Shown here in pieces: positions 47,218 to 57,124 of a stretch of 61,649 bases of DNA. Within the stretch, counting starts at the first letter, position 1, and each line of letters opens with the position of its first letter. Location of the stretch: contig CAIULB010000025.1 of the NCBI GenBank assembly GCA_903899965.1, positions 1 to 61,649 of the forward strand, read 5' to 3'. The notes beneath the pieces were generated by a model. That model made no database searches. It was given only the letters and a program-made list of their open reading frames with translations, and was not told where the DNA came from. A program made the translations under genes and the position numbers. The DNA comes from an uncultured Methylophilaceae bacterium (GTDB taxonomy: Bacteria > Pseudomonadota > Gammaproteobacteria > Burkholderiales > Methylophilaceae).

Positions 47218-47697
47218 CTAAAATGGAATGTCATCCTCAAATGCATCAAAGTCCCCACCGCTTGCAGGTTGCTGTGCTGGCGCTGCTTGTGCTGGACGTG
47301 AGGTTTGTTGTGGGCGTGACTGATCTTCATCGCTCGCGTCGTATGAGCTACTACCACCGCCACCTTCACGGCCACCTAACATTTGCATTTGGTCTGCAAT
47401 AATTTCTGTGGTGTAACGATCCTGACCTTCTTTAGTTTGCCATTTGCGCGTTTGCAAACGACCTTCGATATAGACAGGACGACCTTTTTTAAGGTATTCA
47501 CCAGCAATCTCAGCAAGCTTGCGATAAATCACAATGTTGTGCCATTCGGTGCGCTCTTGTTTTTGACCGCTTTTATCTTTCCAGCTATCAGTGGTTGCAA
47601 TACTGAAATTACATACTGCTTCGCCATTCGGCATGAAGCGCATTTCTGGGTCGCGACCCAAGTTACCCACCAAAATTACTTTATTTACTGACGCCAT
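47218..47697 (-). CDS. ssb: Single-stranded DNA-binding protein
   Basis: The 159-residue protein has the OB-fold start [65 protein letters not shown], a Gly/Ser/Gln-rich linker, and the acidic tip DDIPF that recruits repair proteins. It is preceded on the same strand by the MFS transporter gene, 3 bases away; AGGAG sits at the end of that gene. Confidence 0.98.
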   Translation of the reverse strand: MASVNKVILVGNLGRDPEMRFMPNGEAVCNFSIATTDSWKDKSGQKQERTEWHNIVIYRKLAEIAGEYLKKGRPVYIEGRLQTRKWQTKEGQDRYTTEIIADQMQMLGGREGGGGSSSYDASDEDQSRPQQTSRPAQAAPAQQPASGGDFDAFEDDIPF

Positions 47698-47700
47698 GTT

Positions 47701-49086
47701 TTATTCTCCTATTAATCGCACTACAGCAGCTTCATCCCAACCCTGCTGCATATCCACTTTCAGTATCACCATACCTTCGTCTGCTAATACTACCGTCTCA
47801 CGAACACCTTGCAAAGCAGCTAGCTTTGTTGCCAATGTTTTGGCTTTAGCTGCACTGATTTCTTTAAGATGGTACATCTTACTTTTTACTGCTGGCGGCG
47901 CTTTCATGCTCAAGCCGAATAGCAACCATAATGCCATTAAAACACTACAAAAAACAAATACTGATGCATAACCGTGATAATGCGATAAGTATCCACCAAC
48001 CGTACCCCCGACAAACACACCTAATGATTGTGTGGTGTTGTAAACACCAATCGCAGTACCTTTAGACGCTGCAGGGGCAATCTTAGTAATGATGGATGGC
48101 AAGGATGCCTCGAGTACATTAAACGCCACAAAATAAGCACCGAGCGAAAAGACAATGCCCCAGAAATAATCAATTGATAAAGCAAACGCCAACTGCGCAA
48201 CAAGCATGGTCGCAATGGCTGCGACGAACACTTGCTTGAGTTTCGCTTTTTTCTCGCCATAAATAATGGCTGGCACCATTAATACAAATGAGCTGACCAA
48301 CACTGGGAGATAAATCAGCCAATGGTCATTGGCATCCATGCCGCTGGTTTTCTTAATGGCGAATGGCACCACAACAAACATGGCCATCTGCGCGGCATGA
48401 AGCGCAAAAATGCCATAGTTAAGACGCAATAATTGTGCATCTTTCAAGACCTCTTTTAGCTTGCCCGTTTTAGCTTGTGCGTCTGAGTGGAAGCTACTCA
48501 CCACAGGATCAGGCACCACAAATTTCACCACCAAAATTGCGGCGGCGGCCAAAACAGCTGTCATCAAGAAAATGCCCGAAACGCCAATAAGCTTATTAAG
48601 CACAGGACCTAATATTAAAGACATGGCAAATGTAATGCCAATCGTGCCACCTATCATTGCCATGGCTTTAGTACGATGTTCTTCCCGGGTAAGGTCAGCA
48701 ACTAAGGCTGTCACTGCTGCGGAAACAGCGCCAGCACCTTGAATGCTGCGCCCTATAATAATCATAGGTAAATCATGGGCGAGACCCGCCACTAAACTAC
48801 CAATGACAAATAAAACTAAGCCTACATAAATGACGCGCTTGCGACCAAAGCGATCTGAAGCAATGCCAAATGGCAGTTGGAAAATTGCTTGCGTCAGGCC
48901 ATACGCCCCAAGTGCAAAGCCGATCATCAAATGGCTTTTGCCACTCGGGAGTGTTTCCGCGTAAATGGCAAAAATCGGCAAAATAAGAAACATGCCGAGC
49001 ATACGTAAACCATAAATGGATGCCAAACTTGCGCTTGCGCGCAACTCTGCGGAATTCATTTTGTCTATTGATGGTGTGGATGACAT
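47701..49086 (-). CDS. MFS transporter, YajR-like with C-terminal soluble domain
   Basis: This 461-residue protein has 12 predicted membrane helices and MFS motif A (GIASDRFGRKRVIYVGL), followed by a soluble C-terminal segment of about 60 residues (VRETVVLADEGMVILKVDMQQGW). That segment looks ferredoxin-like, as in the YAM domain of E. coli YajR. The ion or drug carried is unknown. It lies upstream of ssb and divergent from uvrA. Confidence 0.85.
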   Translation of the reverse strand: MSSTPSIDKMNSAELRASASLASIYGLRMLGMFLILPIFAIYAETLPSGKSHLMIGFALGAYGLTQAIFQLPFGIASDRFGRKRVIYVGLVLFVIGSLVAGLAHDLPMIIIGRSIQGAGAVSAAVTALVADLTREEHRTKAMAMIGGTIGITFAMSLILGPVLNKLIGVSGIFLMTAVLAAAAILVVKFVVPDPVVSSFHSDAQAKTGKLKEVLKDAQLLRLNYGIFALHAAQMAMFVVVPFAIKKTSGMDANDHWLIYLPVLVSSFVLMVPAIIYGEKKAKLKQVFVAAIATMLVAQLAFALSIDYFWGIVFSLGAYFVAFNVLEASLPSIITKIAPAASKGTAIGVYNTTQSLGVFVGGTVGGYLSHYHGYASVFVFCSVLMALWLLFGLSMKAPPAVKSKMYHLKEISAAKAKTLATKLAALQGVRETVVLADEGMVILKVDMQQGWDEAAVVRLIGE

Positions 49087-49249
49087 GAAATTATTTAACT
49101 TTATCTTTTAACTTGCGTATATTAACAGGTTGCCCGCTTTATTTAATGGGGCACTGAAAAAGACTTGTTTTTAGATACCGTAGTTCCTCTGCATAAGCTT
49201 TAAACAACTTTTTGTTTTAATGAATTATTTTTAGGCTCACCATAAATTG

Positions 49250-52066
49250 ATGGATTACATACGTATTCGCGGTGCTCGCACGCACAATCTTAAAAACGTT
49301 TCGCTAGACCTACCACGCAATAAAATGATTGTGATTACTGGGCTCTCTGGCTCTGGTAAATCATCACTCGCCTTCGACACCCTTTATGCCGAAGGTCAGC
49401 GCCGCTATGTTGAATCTCTTTCTGCTTATGCACGCCAATTCTTGGCGCGTATGGATAAACCAGATGTCGATTTAATCGAAGGTTTATCTCCAGCCATTTC
49501 TATCGAACAAAAATCCACATCGCATAACCCACGCTCAACAGTAGGGACAGTGACTGAAATTCACGATTATTTGCGTTTGCTTTATGCGCGCGCTGGCGAT
49601 CCAGAATGTCCAGAGCATCATATTAAACTTGAGGCGCAAACGGTCTCTCAAATGGTGGATAGTGTGTTAAGTCTGCCTGAAGAAACTAAGCTAATGATTT
49701 TGGCGCCTGTGGTCCGCGAACGCAAAGGCGAACAACTCGACCTATTTGATGAATTAAAAGCACAAGGTTTTGTTCGCGTCCGTGTGGACGGTGAAATTTA
49801 TGAACTTGATGCACCCCCAACACTTACCAAGACCACTAAACATTCGATTGATGTCGTGGTTGATCGACTAAAAGTCCGCGCTGACATGAAGCAGCGTATT
49901 GCTGAGTCATTCGAAACGGCGCTCCGTTTAGCGGAAGGTAAAGCAGTCGCCATGGAAATGGATAATGGCAAAGAGCATTTGTTTTCTGCCAAGTTTTCAT
50001 GCCCATCTTGTGATTACTCATTAGCTGAACTTGAACCAAGATTATTCTCGTTTAACAACCCGATGGGTGCTTGTCCAAAATGTGACGGCTTAGGACAAAT
50101 GAGCTTTTTTGATCCTAAACGCGTCGTGGCGTTTCCACATTTATCCCTCGCTGCCGGTGCAATTAAAGGTTGGGACAAGCGCAACCAATTCTACTTCCAA
50201 CTATTAAGTAGTCTTGCAGCACATTACGGCTTTGATTTAGAAACAGCCTTTGAAGAGCTGCCTGAAGATACACAACAAATTCTACTTCATGGCAGTGGCA
50301 AAGAAGAGATTGCATTTAAATATCTCAATGAGCGCGGTTCTTTCTTTGAGAAGCGCCATAGCTTTGAAGGTATTTTGAATAACCTTCAACGTCGATATCA
50401 CGAAACTGACTCCACGACAGTCCGCGAAGAGTTAGCAAAATATCTCAATTCACAAACTTGCCCTAGCTGCGCCGGCACCCGTTTACGCACCGAAGCACGT
50501 CATGTAAAAGTGGGTAATAAGAACATTCACGAAGTATGTGAAGTGCCTTTGAAGCAAGCACTAACATTCTTTGAAACCATTGAGCTTCATGGCCAGAAGC
50601 TCGCCATCGCTGATAAGATTGTGAAAGAGATTAGCAGTCGTTTGAAGTTCTTAACCAATGTTGGCTTGGAGTACTTATCACTCTCTCGCTCTGCTGAAAC
50701 GCTATCAGGCGGCGAGGCACAACGTATTCGCTTAGCATCACAAATTGGCTCAGGTTTAACTGGCGTGATGTATGTGCTGGATGAACCTTCAATTGGTTTG
50801 CATCAACGAGACAATGACAGATTGCTTGAAACCTTGATGCGCTTGCGCGATATCGGCAACAGCGTGATTGTCGTTGAGCACGACCAAGATGCAATTATGG
50901 CGGCTGACTATGTAGTCGACATTGGCCCTGGCGCTGGTGAGCATGGTGGCCAAATTGTTGCTGAAGGCACGCCTGCTGAAATCCAAGCCAATGCAAATTC
51001 ACTCACGGGCCAATACTTAAGCGGGAAAAAGCAAATTACATATAACCATAAACGTCATACGCCAGACCCTGCACGATGGTTATCGCTTTCACACGCAACA
51101 GGGAACAACCTCAAAGACGTATCGCTTAAATTACCAGTCGGCTTACTTACCTGCGTTACTGGTGTTTCAGGCTCAGGCAAATCCACCCTGATTAATGACA
51201 CGCTTTACCGTGTTGTCGCCCAGCACTTATATGGTAGCTCGACAGAGCCGGCACCGTTTGACGGCATTGAAGGCTTAGAGTTTTTCGACAAGGTCGTTGA
51301 TGTCGACCAAAGCCCAATCGGCAGAACGCCACGTTCAAACCCAGCAACTTATACGGGCTTATTTACACCTATTAGAGATTTATTCGCTGGCGTGCCTGAA
51401 AGTCGCGCACGTGGTTATGGCCCGGGCCGCTATTCATTTAACGTGAAAGGTGGACGATGCGAGGCTTGCCAAGGCGATGGTGTATTACGTGTAGAAATGC
51501 ACTTCTTGCCAGATGTATATGTGCCTTGTGATGTATGTAAAGGTCAGCGCTACAACCGCGAAACCTTGGAAATTAACTACAAGGGCAAAAATATCCGTGA
51601 AGTATTAGAGATGACGGTTGAACAAGCGCATGAGTTCTTCAGCGTCGTCCCTGTGGTGCAACGTAAGCTCAAAACCTTGCTCGATGTGGGTTTGGGCTAT
51701 ATTACCCTTGGCCAATCTGCAACGACCTTATCTGGCGGTGAAGCACAACGCGTGAAACTCGCACTTGAGCTTTCAAAACGCGATACTGGTCGCACACTCT
51801 ACATTTTGGATGAGCCAACAACTGGCCTTCACTTTGCGGATATTCAACTGCTGTTAGATGTGATTCATCGTCTTCGTGATGCAGGCAATACTATGGTGAT
51901 TATTGAGCACAATTTGGATGTGATTAAAACAGCCGACTGGCTCATTGATATGGGTCCAGAGGGTGGTGATGGTGGCGGTACAATTCTCGTTGAAGGCCCA
52001 CCTGAAAAAGTTGCCCAGTGCGCCGAAAGCTACACCGGCAAATACCTTAAAACAATGCTGAAATAG
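49250..52066 (+). CDS. uvrA: Excinuclease ABC subunit A
   Basis: UvrA recognises damaged DNA with UvrB in nucleotide excision repair. The 938-residue ABC-type ATPase has Walker [16 protein letters not shown] and [15 protein letters not shown], two LSGGEAQR signatures, and zinc modules CPSC..CPKC and CEAC..CDVC. The ATG at 49250 is preferred over the TTG directly before it. No clear ribosome binding site or LexA-type CTGT-N8-ACAG box was seen in the 160-base upstream gap. Confidence 0.97.
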   Translation: MDYIRIRGARTHNLKNVSLDLPRNKMIVITGLSGSGKSSLAFDTLYAEGQRRYVESLSAYARQFLARMDKPDVDLIEGLSPAISIEQKSTSHNPRSTVGTVTEIHDYLRLLYARAGDPECPEHHIKLEAQTVSQMVDSVLSLPEETKLMILAPVVRERKGEQLDLFDELKAQGFVRVRVDGEIYELDAPPTLTKTTKHSIDVVVDRLKVRADMKQRIAESFETALRLAEGKAVAMEMDNGKEHLFSAKFSCPSCDYSLAELEPRLFSFNNPMGACPKCDGLGQMSFFDPKRVVAFPHLSLAAGAIKGWDKRNQFYFQLLSSLAAHYGFDLETAFEELPEDTQQILLHGSGKEEIAFKYLNERGSFFEKRHSFEGILNNLQRRYHETDSTTVREELAKYLNSQTCPSCAGTRLRTEARHVKVGNKNIHEVCEVPLKQALTFFETIELHGQKLAIADKIVKEISSRLKFLTNVGLEYLSLSRSAETLSGGEAQRIRLASQIGSGLTGVMYVLDEPSIGLHQRDNDRLLETLMRLRDIGNSVIVVEHDQDAIMAADYVVDIGPGAGEHGGQIVAEGTPAEIQANANSLTGQYLSGKKQITYNHKRHTPDPARWLSLSHATGNNLKDVSLKLPVGLLTCVTGVSGSGKSTLINDTLYRVVAQHLYGSSTEPAPFDGIEGLEFFDKVVDVDQSPIGRTPRSNPATYTGLFTPIRDLFAGVPESRARGYGPGRYSFNVKGGRCEACQGDGVLRVEMHFLPDVYVPCDVCKGQRYNRETLEINYKGKNIREVLEMTVEQAHEFFSVVPVVQRKLKTLLDVGLGYITLGQSATTLSGGEAQRVKLALELSKRDTGRTLYILDEPTTGLHFADIQLLLDVIHRLRDAGNTMVIIEHNLDVIKTADWLIDMGPEGGDGGGTILVEGPPEKVAQCAESYTGKYLKTMLK

Positions 52067-52067
52067 C

Positions 52068-52760
52068 TTAAGGAATTTCAGCGCTATTCATGCGCGCTTC
52101 GATGATGCCTGTTTTACGCATCAATCCTTTGGCTTGACGATGTTTGTCGTAATACCTAGGGTTTGGCACCATCGCAGCAAGCGTTGCGGCTTGTTCTTCG
52201 CTCAAGTTTTTAGCGCTGGTATGGTAATAATACTTTGCGGCGGCTTCTGCACCAAAAATGCCATTACCCCACTCAATCACATTCAAATAAATCTCGAAGA
52301 TTCGACGCTTACTCATGGTTGCTTCGAGCATCACAGTAATCATCGCTTCTTCAGCCTTGCGCCATGGCGTGCGTTTGGTCGATAGAAACAAATTCTTCGC
52401 AAGCTGCTGACTGATGGTTGAACCGCCCGCGACCACTTTTCCTTTTTTCAGATTTTTTTCGTAAGCTTTTTGGATGCCTTCCCAATCAAACCCTTCATGG
52501 TCTACAAACTTAGCATCTTCAGCAGCAATCAAAGCACGTTTTAAGTTCGGGGAAATTTTTTTGTAATCCACCCAGCGATGTTTGAGCACTGCATCAGGAT
52601 TATCTTCTTGCAAGACTTCTAAACGATCTTCCATAAAAGCACTGGTCGATGGGTTGTGATTGACCCACCAGCAAATATGCAAAAAAATCCAAAGCTGATA
52701 GACCAAAATAATGATGCCTAGCCATTTGAGCACACGCCAAAAAGTAGGTGACAAACGCAT
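52068..52760 (-). CDS. mtgA: Monofunctional biosynthetic peptidoglycan transglycosylase
   Basis: MtgA polymerises lipid II into glycan strands at the inner membrane. The 230-residue protein has one N-terminal helix (WLGIIILVYQLWIFLHICWW) and the GT51 motifs AAEDAKFVDHEGFDW (catalytic Glu), GGSTISQQLAKNLFLS and RRIFEIYLNVIEWGNGIFGAEAAA. It follows aroE by 3 bases, the usual arrangement in betaproteobacteria. Confidence 0.96.
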   Translation of the reverse strand: MRLSPTFWRVLKWLGIIILVYQLWIFLHICWWVNHNPSTSAFMEDRLEVLQEDNPDAVLKHRWVDYKKISPNLKRALIAAEDAKFVDHEGFDWEGIQKAYEKNLKKGKVVAGGSTISQQLAKNLFLSTKRTPWRKAEEAMITVMLEATMSKRRIFEIYLNVIEWGNGIFGAEAAAKYYYHTSAKNLSEEQAATLAAMVPNPRYYDKHRQAKGLMRKTGIIEARMNSAEIP

Positions 52761-52763
52761 GCG

Positions 52764-53597
52764 CTAAGCTTTAGCCTGTTGTTTGAACATTTCGATGACG
52801 GGCGCAGTTGGCGGGCGAATACCGCGCCACAGAGAAAAAGCCTCTGCCGCTTGTTCAATCAGCATCCCAAGGCCATCAAAAACCGTTGCGCCATGCTGAT
52901 GCGCAAAAGCCATAAAAGGTGTGATGCGACCATACATCATGTCGTATGCCAAAGCATATGGTGCAAAAATTCCGCTTGGAAGTGGTAATTGGCTATCGCT
53001 TAATCCTGCCGAAGTGGCATTGATGACAATATCAAATTGCTGTCCATCTAAATCATCAAACGCATAAGCGTTTACGGACACGAACACCATCTCATCACGT
53101 GCTTCAACACGTTTGACCATATTGAGTGCCTTATCCAAAGTCCGGTTGGTGATAATGAGCAAGTGAGGATACGCGGCTAAAATGGGATGCAACACCCCTT
53201 CAGAAGCACCGCCAGCACCAATCAACAACACACGCTTGCCCGCAAATGAAACCCCGATATTTTGCGTAATATCACGCACCAAACCAACACCATCGGTGTT
53301 ATCGCCAATGATGCCTTCTGCATCAAAGATTAACGTATTCACCGCACCCGCATCTTGTGCACGTTCAGTTAAACGATTCGCCATGGCAAATGCTTCGAGC
53401 TTAAAAGGGACGGTGACATTTGCGCCTTTAAAGCCATGCGATATCAAGCCATGGACAGTTTCAGCAAACCCATCCAACGGGGAAAGTACACGCTCATATT
53501 GAATATCTTGATGGGTTAATTGCGCAAACGCATGATGAATCACAGGCGATTTGCTGTGCTCTATCGGGTTACCAATAACGGCGTAAAAATCAGTCAT
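52764..53597 (-). CDS. aroE: Shikimate dehydrogenase (NADP+)
   Basis: AroE reduces 3-dehydroshikimate in aromatic amino acid synthesis. The 277-residue protein has VIGNPIEHSKSPVIHHAF (shikimate-binding Ser pair), GANVTVPFKLEAF (catalytic Lys), NTDGVGLVRD (Asp), GAGGASEGVLHPIL (NADP loop) and ITNRTLDKA. It lies between the rhodanese gene and mtgA and probably shares their transcript. Confidence 0.96.
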   Translation of the reverse strand: MTDFYAVIGNPIEHSKSPVIHHAFAQLTHQDIQYERVLSPLDGFAETVHGLISHGFKGANVTVPFKLEAFAMANRLTERAQDAGAVNTLIFDAEGIIGDNTDGVGLVRDITQNIGVSFAGKRVLLIGAGGASEGVLHPILAAYPHLLIITNRTLDKALNMVKRVEARDEMVFVSVNAYAFDDLDGQQFDIVINATSAGLSDSQLPLPSGIFAPYALAYDMMYGRITPFMAFAHQHGATVFDGLGMLIEQAAEAFSLWRGIRPPTAPVIEMFKQQAKA

Positions 53598-53615
53598 GAA
53601 AAGTCAGGTCTAAAT

Positions 53616-54071
53616 TTAAGCGTTTGTCCAAGGCAAATCAGCGACTTTCCAGCCGTTTAGCTTACAACGTTGTTTATTATCTGGCGTAGCTTCACCTTCA
53701 AAGCCTTCAAGCATATTGTAGGCTTCCGGAAACCCAAGCTGCGCTGCCAAAACAGCAGCATTGTGCGAACGACCACCTGTTCGACACATGAAAATCGTCA
53801 AAGCTTCTGGATCGAGCTGAGTTTTGATTTGCGCAGCAAAATCAGGATTAGCCACCATACCAGGATAAAAAGCCCATTCAATGTGTGTAGCTTGTGGCAC
53901 ACGTCCAACCAACTCCAACTCTGCACGGGTGCGAACATCGACCAACTTCGCATTTTGAGTCAATTGCAATAATTGATAAGCCTCTTTAGGCGTTAATGCG
54001 CCAGCGTAAGGAAGGTTTAAATCTGCGGCGCGTTGTTTTGCTTTCTCTAAAATCGCTGAAAGTGTTTCCAT
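53616..54071 (-). CDS. Rhodanese-like domain protein
   Basis: This 151-residue single-domain rhodanese has KLVDVRTRAELELVGRVPQATHIEW and the active-site loop FMCRTGGRSHNAA, in which Cys carries persulfide. It may move sulfane sulfur; its partner is unknown. It is divergent from glnA, with the NtrC and sigma-54 sites of glnA in the shared 249-base gap, and starts the rhodanese-aroE-mtgA run. Confidence 0.9.
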   Translation of the reverse strand: METLSAILEKAKQRAADLNLPYAGALTPKEAYQLLQLTQNAKLVDVRTRAELELVGRVPQATHIEWAFYPGMVANPDFAAQIKTQLDPEALTIFMCRTGGRSHNAAVLAAQLGFPEAYNMLEGFEGEATPDNKQRCKLNGWKVADLPWTNA

Positions 54072-54140
54072 TTTATTTCCTTAATAATAGGACTTACTAA
54101 TATGCTCAAAGTATAGCCTTATTTAAGCGCTCACGCACAT

Positions 54141-54188
54141 GCGCACCAAAATAGTGCGCGATTCATTGTCATGCACAAGCACGAGGCA
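54141..54188. promoter_or_regulatory. Two NtrC-binding sites upstream of glnA
   Basis: GCGCACC-AAAAT-AGTGCGC (54141-54159) fits the NtrC palindrome TGCACC-N5-GGTGCA. A weaker copy, TGCACAAGCACGAGGCA (54172-54188), matches about 10 of the 14 defined positions. Their centres are 30 bases apart, about three helical turns, and lie near -128 and -98 relative to the predicted sigma-54 start point. This is like the paired enhancer sites of E. coli glnA. Confidence 0.7.
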
Positions 54189-54251
54189 AGTTGTTTTTAT
54201 TCTCTTTTCTAATTATCTGTGTAAAAATAAGCGAGTATCCAAATACTCGAT

Positions 54252-54266
54252 TGGCATGCTTCCTGC
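54252..54266 (+). promoter_or_regulatory. Sigma-54 promoter of glnA
   Basis: TGGCATG-CTTC-CTGC matches TGGCACG-N4-TTGC with two changes and keeps the GG and GC of the -24 and -12 elements. The start point would be near 54278, giving a leader of about 43 bases that includes AGGAG before glnA. Confidence 0.7.
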
Positions 54267-54320
54267 TAGTTAATCATGTCAAGTTTTTGTTTATTTATAG
54301 GCTTAATTTAGGAGAATCAA

Positions 54321-55730
54321 ATGGCTATTGCCGACGTAATGAAGATGGTGAAGGACAACGACATTAAATTCGTTGATTTCCGCTTCACCGACACTCGTGG
54401 TAAAGAACAACATGTTACTGTGCCAGTTTCAGCATTTAACGAAGAAAAATTCACTGAAGGCCATGCATTTGATGGCTCTTCAATCGCTGGTTGGAAAGGT
54501 ATTCAAGCATCTGATATGCAATTGATGCCTGATGCAGATACAGCAAACATCGATCCATTTATGGACGAGCCAACATTGATTTTAACTTGTGACGTTGTTG
54601 ACCCTACAGACGGCAAAGGTTATGACCGTTGCCCACGTAGCTTGGCAAAACGTGCTGAAGCTTACTTAAAATCAAGCGGTATCGGTGATACAGCTTACTT
54701 TGGTCCAGAACCAGAATTCTTCATCTTCGATTCAGTTCAATGGGATGTAAGTATGAGCGGTAGCTCAGTACGCATCAACTCAGAAGAAGCTCCTTGGTCT
54801 TCTAACGACAAATTCGAAGGTGGCAATACCGGTCACCGTCCAGCTGTTAAAGGCGGTTACTTCCCAGTTCCTCCAGTCGATTCATTACAAGACGTTCGTT
54901 CTGCGATGTGTTTAACACTTGAAGAGATGGGTATTCCTGTTGAAGTGCATCACCATGAAGTTGCTGGTGCAGGTCAATGTGAAATCGGTACACAATTCAG
55001 CACATTAGTTAAACGTGCTGATTGGACACAAACATTGAAATATGTTGTATTGAACACTGCTCACGCATACGGCAAAACAGCGACTTTCATGCCTAAACCT
55101 TACGCTGGTGATAACGGCTCAGGTATGCACGTTCACCAATCAATCTGGAAAGACGGCAAAAACTTGTTTGCTGGTAACGGCTACGCTGGTTTGAGCGATT
55201 TCGCGCTTTACTACATTGGCGGGATTATCAAACACGCTCGTGCATTGAACGCGATTACCAACCCAAGTACAAACTCATACAAACGTTTGGTCCCAGGCTT
55301 TGAAGCGCCAGTTAAATTGGCTTACTCAGCTAAAAACCGCTCTGCTTCAATTCGTATTCCATTCGTTCACTCAGACAAAGCACGTCGTGTTGAGGCTCGT
55401 TTCCCAGATCCAACTGCTAACCCATACTTGGCATTTAGCGCGTTGATGATGGCTGGTCTTGATGGCGTTCAAAACAAGATCCACCCAGGTGAAGCTGCAA
55501 CTAAAGACTTGTACCATCTTCCACCAGAAGAAGATGCATTGATCCCAACAGTTTGTTCTTCATTAGAACAGGCGCTTGAATACCTCGACAAAGACCGTGA
55601 GTTCTTAACGCGTGGTGGTGTATTCACTGACGACTGGATCAACGCTTACATCGACTTGAAGATGGGTGAAGTTAACAACTTACGTATGACACCTCATCCT
55701 ATCGAGTTTGGTATGTACTATAGCTGCTAA
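54321..55730 (+). CDS. glnA: Type I glutamine synthetase
   Basis: GlnA assimilates ammonium into glutamine. The 469-residue protein has [79 protein letters not shown] and the adenylylation loop [10 protein letters not shown] with its modifiable Tyr, showing the GSI-beta class. AGGAGAATCAA precedes the ATG. It is followed by a terminator and then ntrBC. It is distinct from the methylamine enzyme GmaS at 6887-8221. Confidence 0.98.
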   Translation: MAIADVMKMVKDNDIKFVDFRFTDTRGKEQHVTVPVSAFNEEKFTEGHAFDGSSIAGWKGIQASDMQLMPDADTANIDPFMDEPTLILTCDVVDPTDGKGYDRCPRSLAKRAEAYLKSSGIGDTAYFGPEPEFFIFDSVQWDVSMSGSSVRINSEEAPWSSNDKFEGGNTGHRPAVKGGYFPVPPVDSLQDVRSAMCLTLEEMGIPVEVHHHEVAGAGQCEIGTQFSTLVKRADWTQTLKYVVLNTAHAYGKTATFMPKPYAGDNGSGMHVHQSIWKDGKNLFAGNGYAGLSDFALYYIGGIIKHARALNAITNPSTNSYKRLVPGFEAPVKLAYSAKNRSASIRIPFVHSDKARRVEARFPDPTANPYLAFSALMMAGLDGVQNKIHPGEAATKDLYHLPPEEDALIPTVCSSLEQALEYLDKDREFLTRGGVFTDDWINAYIDLKMGEVNNLRMTPHPIEFGMYYSC

Positions 55731-55750
55731 TTAGCTTTATATTAGCAAGT

Positions 55751-55780
55751 AAAAAAAGGCGGGGAAACCCGCCTTTTTTA
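55751..55780 (+). terminator. Intrinsic terminator of glnA
   Basis: GGCGGG-GAAA-CCCGCC, preceded by an A-run and followed by TTTTTT, lies 20 bases after the glnA stop codon. The GAAA tetraloop makes it especially stable. Confidence 0.92.
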
Positions 55781-55822
55781 TGTCCGCAAAATATGTCTCT
55801 TTGCTTTTGCAAAAGGAAGTTA

Positions 55823-55841
55823 GCGCACTAAAATAGTGCAC
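55823..55841. promoter_or_regulatory. NtrC-binding site upstream of ntrBC
   Basis: GCGCACT-AAAAT-AGTGCAC is nearly identical to the strong site upstream of glnA, sharing CACYAAAATAGTGC. It lies about 150 bases upstream of the predicted ntrB start point and suggests autoregulation of ntrBC. Confidence 0.7.
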
Positions 55842-55893
55842 GAGCTAATATTCGGTATAGAATAAGCTATTCACCAATCGAAACATGTCCCAA

Positions 55894-55958
55894 GCCAACA
55901 AATTTGATGCTTAAGCTGCAAGCAGTTGGAGCTGTCGAGCAAAACATCTTTTGTTGGC
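55894..55958. repeat. Long inverted repeat overlapping the ntrB promoter
   Basis: GCCAACAAA at 55894-55902 is matched by TTTGTTGGC at 55950-55958. Inside it GATG/CATC extends the pairing after a small bulge, and CTGC-AA-GCAG forms an inner hairpin. The right arm runs into the -24 element of the sigma-54 promoter. Confidence 0.65.
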
Positions 55959-55969
55959 ATATAGGTTGC
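55955..55969 (+). promoter_or_regulatory. Sigma-54 promoter of ntrBC
   Basis: TGGCATA-TAGG-TTGC, followed by T, closely matches the sigma-54 consensus. The -12 C at 55969 puts the start point near 55981, only 2 bases before the ATG of ntrB. This would give an almost leaderless transcript. Confidence 0.65.
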
Positions 55970-55982
55970 TTATAGCTATACC

Positions 55983-57098
55983 ATGGAACAAAAAATACCC
56001 TCATCATTTACAGGACTTGAGCATCTCGCCACCGCGGTGATTTTGCTTAACGATGCACGCCACGTTGTTTACGCCAACCCTGGCGCAGAAGTGCTGTTTG
56101 CATTGAGCGGAAAACAAATTAGTGGCTTGCCTATTACGCAAGTTTTTCCTGGCTGTGAAATTCTGCACTCTGCTGTTGAAAATGTCTTTAGTACCAACAG
56201 CCCATTCCGGGAACATGAGTTTGTCATCACCACATTACGCCAACACGCCTTAGCCGTGACTTGCACGGTCACCCCTGTTGAGCAGGCTAATGTTTCAGTG
56301 GTGCTTGAGTTCCAACAAATGGATCAACAATTGAGAATGGCGCGTGAAGAGCGCATGCTGGTTCAACAACAAGCCAATGCAGAGTTACTTCGTAATTTGG
56401 CGCACGAGATTCGTAATCCGCTTGGTGGGTTACGTGGTGCGGCGCAATTGCTTGAGCACGAATTGCCGCAAGTAAGCTTGCGTGAATACACACAAGTTAT
56501 CATCAAAGAAGCCGATAGACTTCAGTTGTTGATGGATAGATTATTGGTGCCACATCGCGTACCAAAATATGAGCCGACAAATATTCACGAAGTGTTGGAG
56601 CGTGTAAGAAGTTTATTGCTTGCAGAGTCGCCTTCAGGCTTTTCAAAGGACGCATTCAAAATTACCGTGCAGCGTGATTATGACACCAGCTTGCCTGAGA
56701 TTATTGGTGACCGAGAAAAGCTTATTCAAGCTGTGCTCAACATTGCACGTAATGCCGTACAAGCTATGCAGGCAAGCGGCCAAAAAGATGGGAAAGTTAC
56801 TCTACGCACGCGTGCTGAACGCCAGGTTACTCTGGCTAAAAAACGTTACCGCGTGGCGATTAAATTACAAATCATCGACAACGGTCCTGGCATTCCTGCT
56901 GGCATTCGCGAGCGCATTTTTTTTCCATTAGTTTCTGGCAGAGAAGGTGGTTCAGGCTTAGGTTTAACCCTTGCACAAACCTTCATTACGCAACATCACG
57001 GCATGATTGAATGCGAAAGCGCACCAGAACAAACCTGCTTTACGATTTTGCTTCCGATTGAAAGCTCTGTGATGAGCGGCCATGTAGTCAAACAATAA
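55983..57098 (+). CDS. ntrB: Nitrogen regulation sensor histidine kinase NtrB (GlnL)
   Basis: NtrB phosphorylates or dephosphorylates NtrC according to PII state. The 371-residue protein has a PAS domain (about residues 10-115, AVILLNDARHVVYANPGAEVLFALSG), the phospho-His box LLRNLAHEIRNPLGGLRGAAQLLE near residue 140, an N-box LNIARNAVQAM, and G-boxes DNGPGIPAGIRERIF and GGSGLGLTLAQTFI. It lacks membrane helices, as expected. No convincing ribosome binding site precedes the ATG. ntrC follows after 26 bases. Confidence 0.95.
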   Translation: MEQKIPSSFTGLEHLATAVILLNDARHVVYANPGAEVLFALSGKQISGLPITQVFPGCEILHSAVENVFSTNSPFREHEFVITTLRQHALAVTCTVTPVEQANVSVVLEFQQMDQQLRMAREERMLVQQQANAELLRNLAHEIRNPLGGLRGAAQLLEHELPQVSLREYTQVIIKEADRLQLLMDRLLVPHRVPKYEPTNIHEVLERVRSLLLAESPSGFSKDAFKITVQRDYDTSLPEIIGDREKLIQAVLNIARNAVQAMQASGQKDGKVTLRTRAERQVTLAKKRYRVAIKLQIIDNGPGIPAGIRERIFFPLVSGREGGSGLGLTLAQTFITQHHGMIECESAPEQTCFTILLPIESSVMSGHVVKQ

Positions 57099-57124
57099 AT
57101 TAAATATTCATTAATAGGTACAAC

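Noticed and set aside
49087-49249. Possible SOS (LexA) box in the uvrA promoter
   Set aside because: No CTGT-N8-ACAG palindrome or close match occurs in the gap. LexA of this lineage could use another motif, but nothing supports one here.
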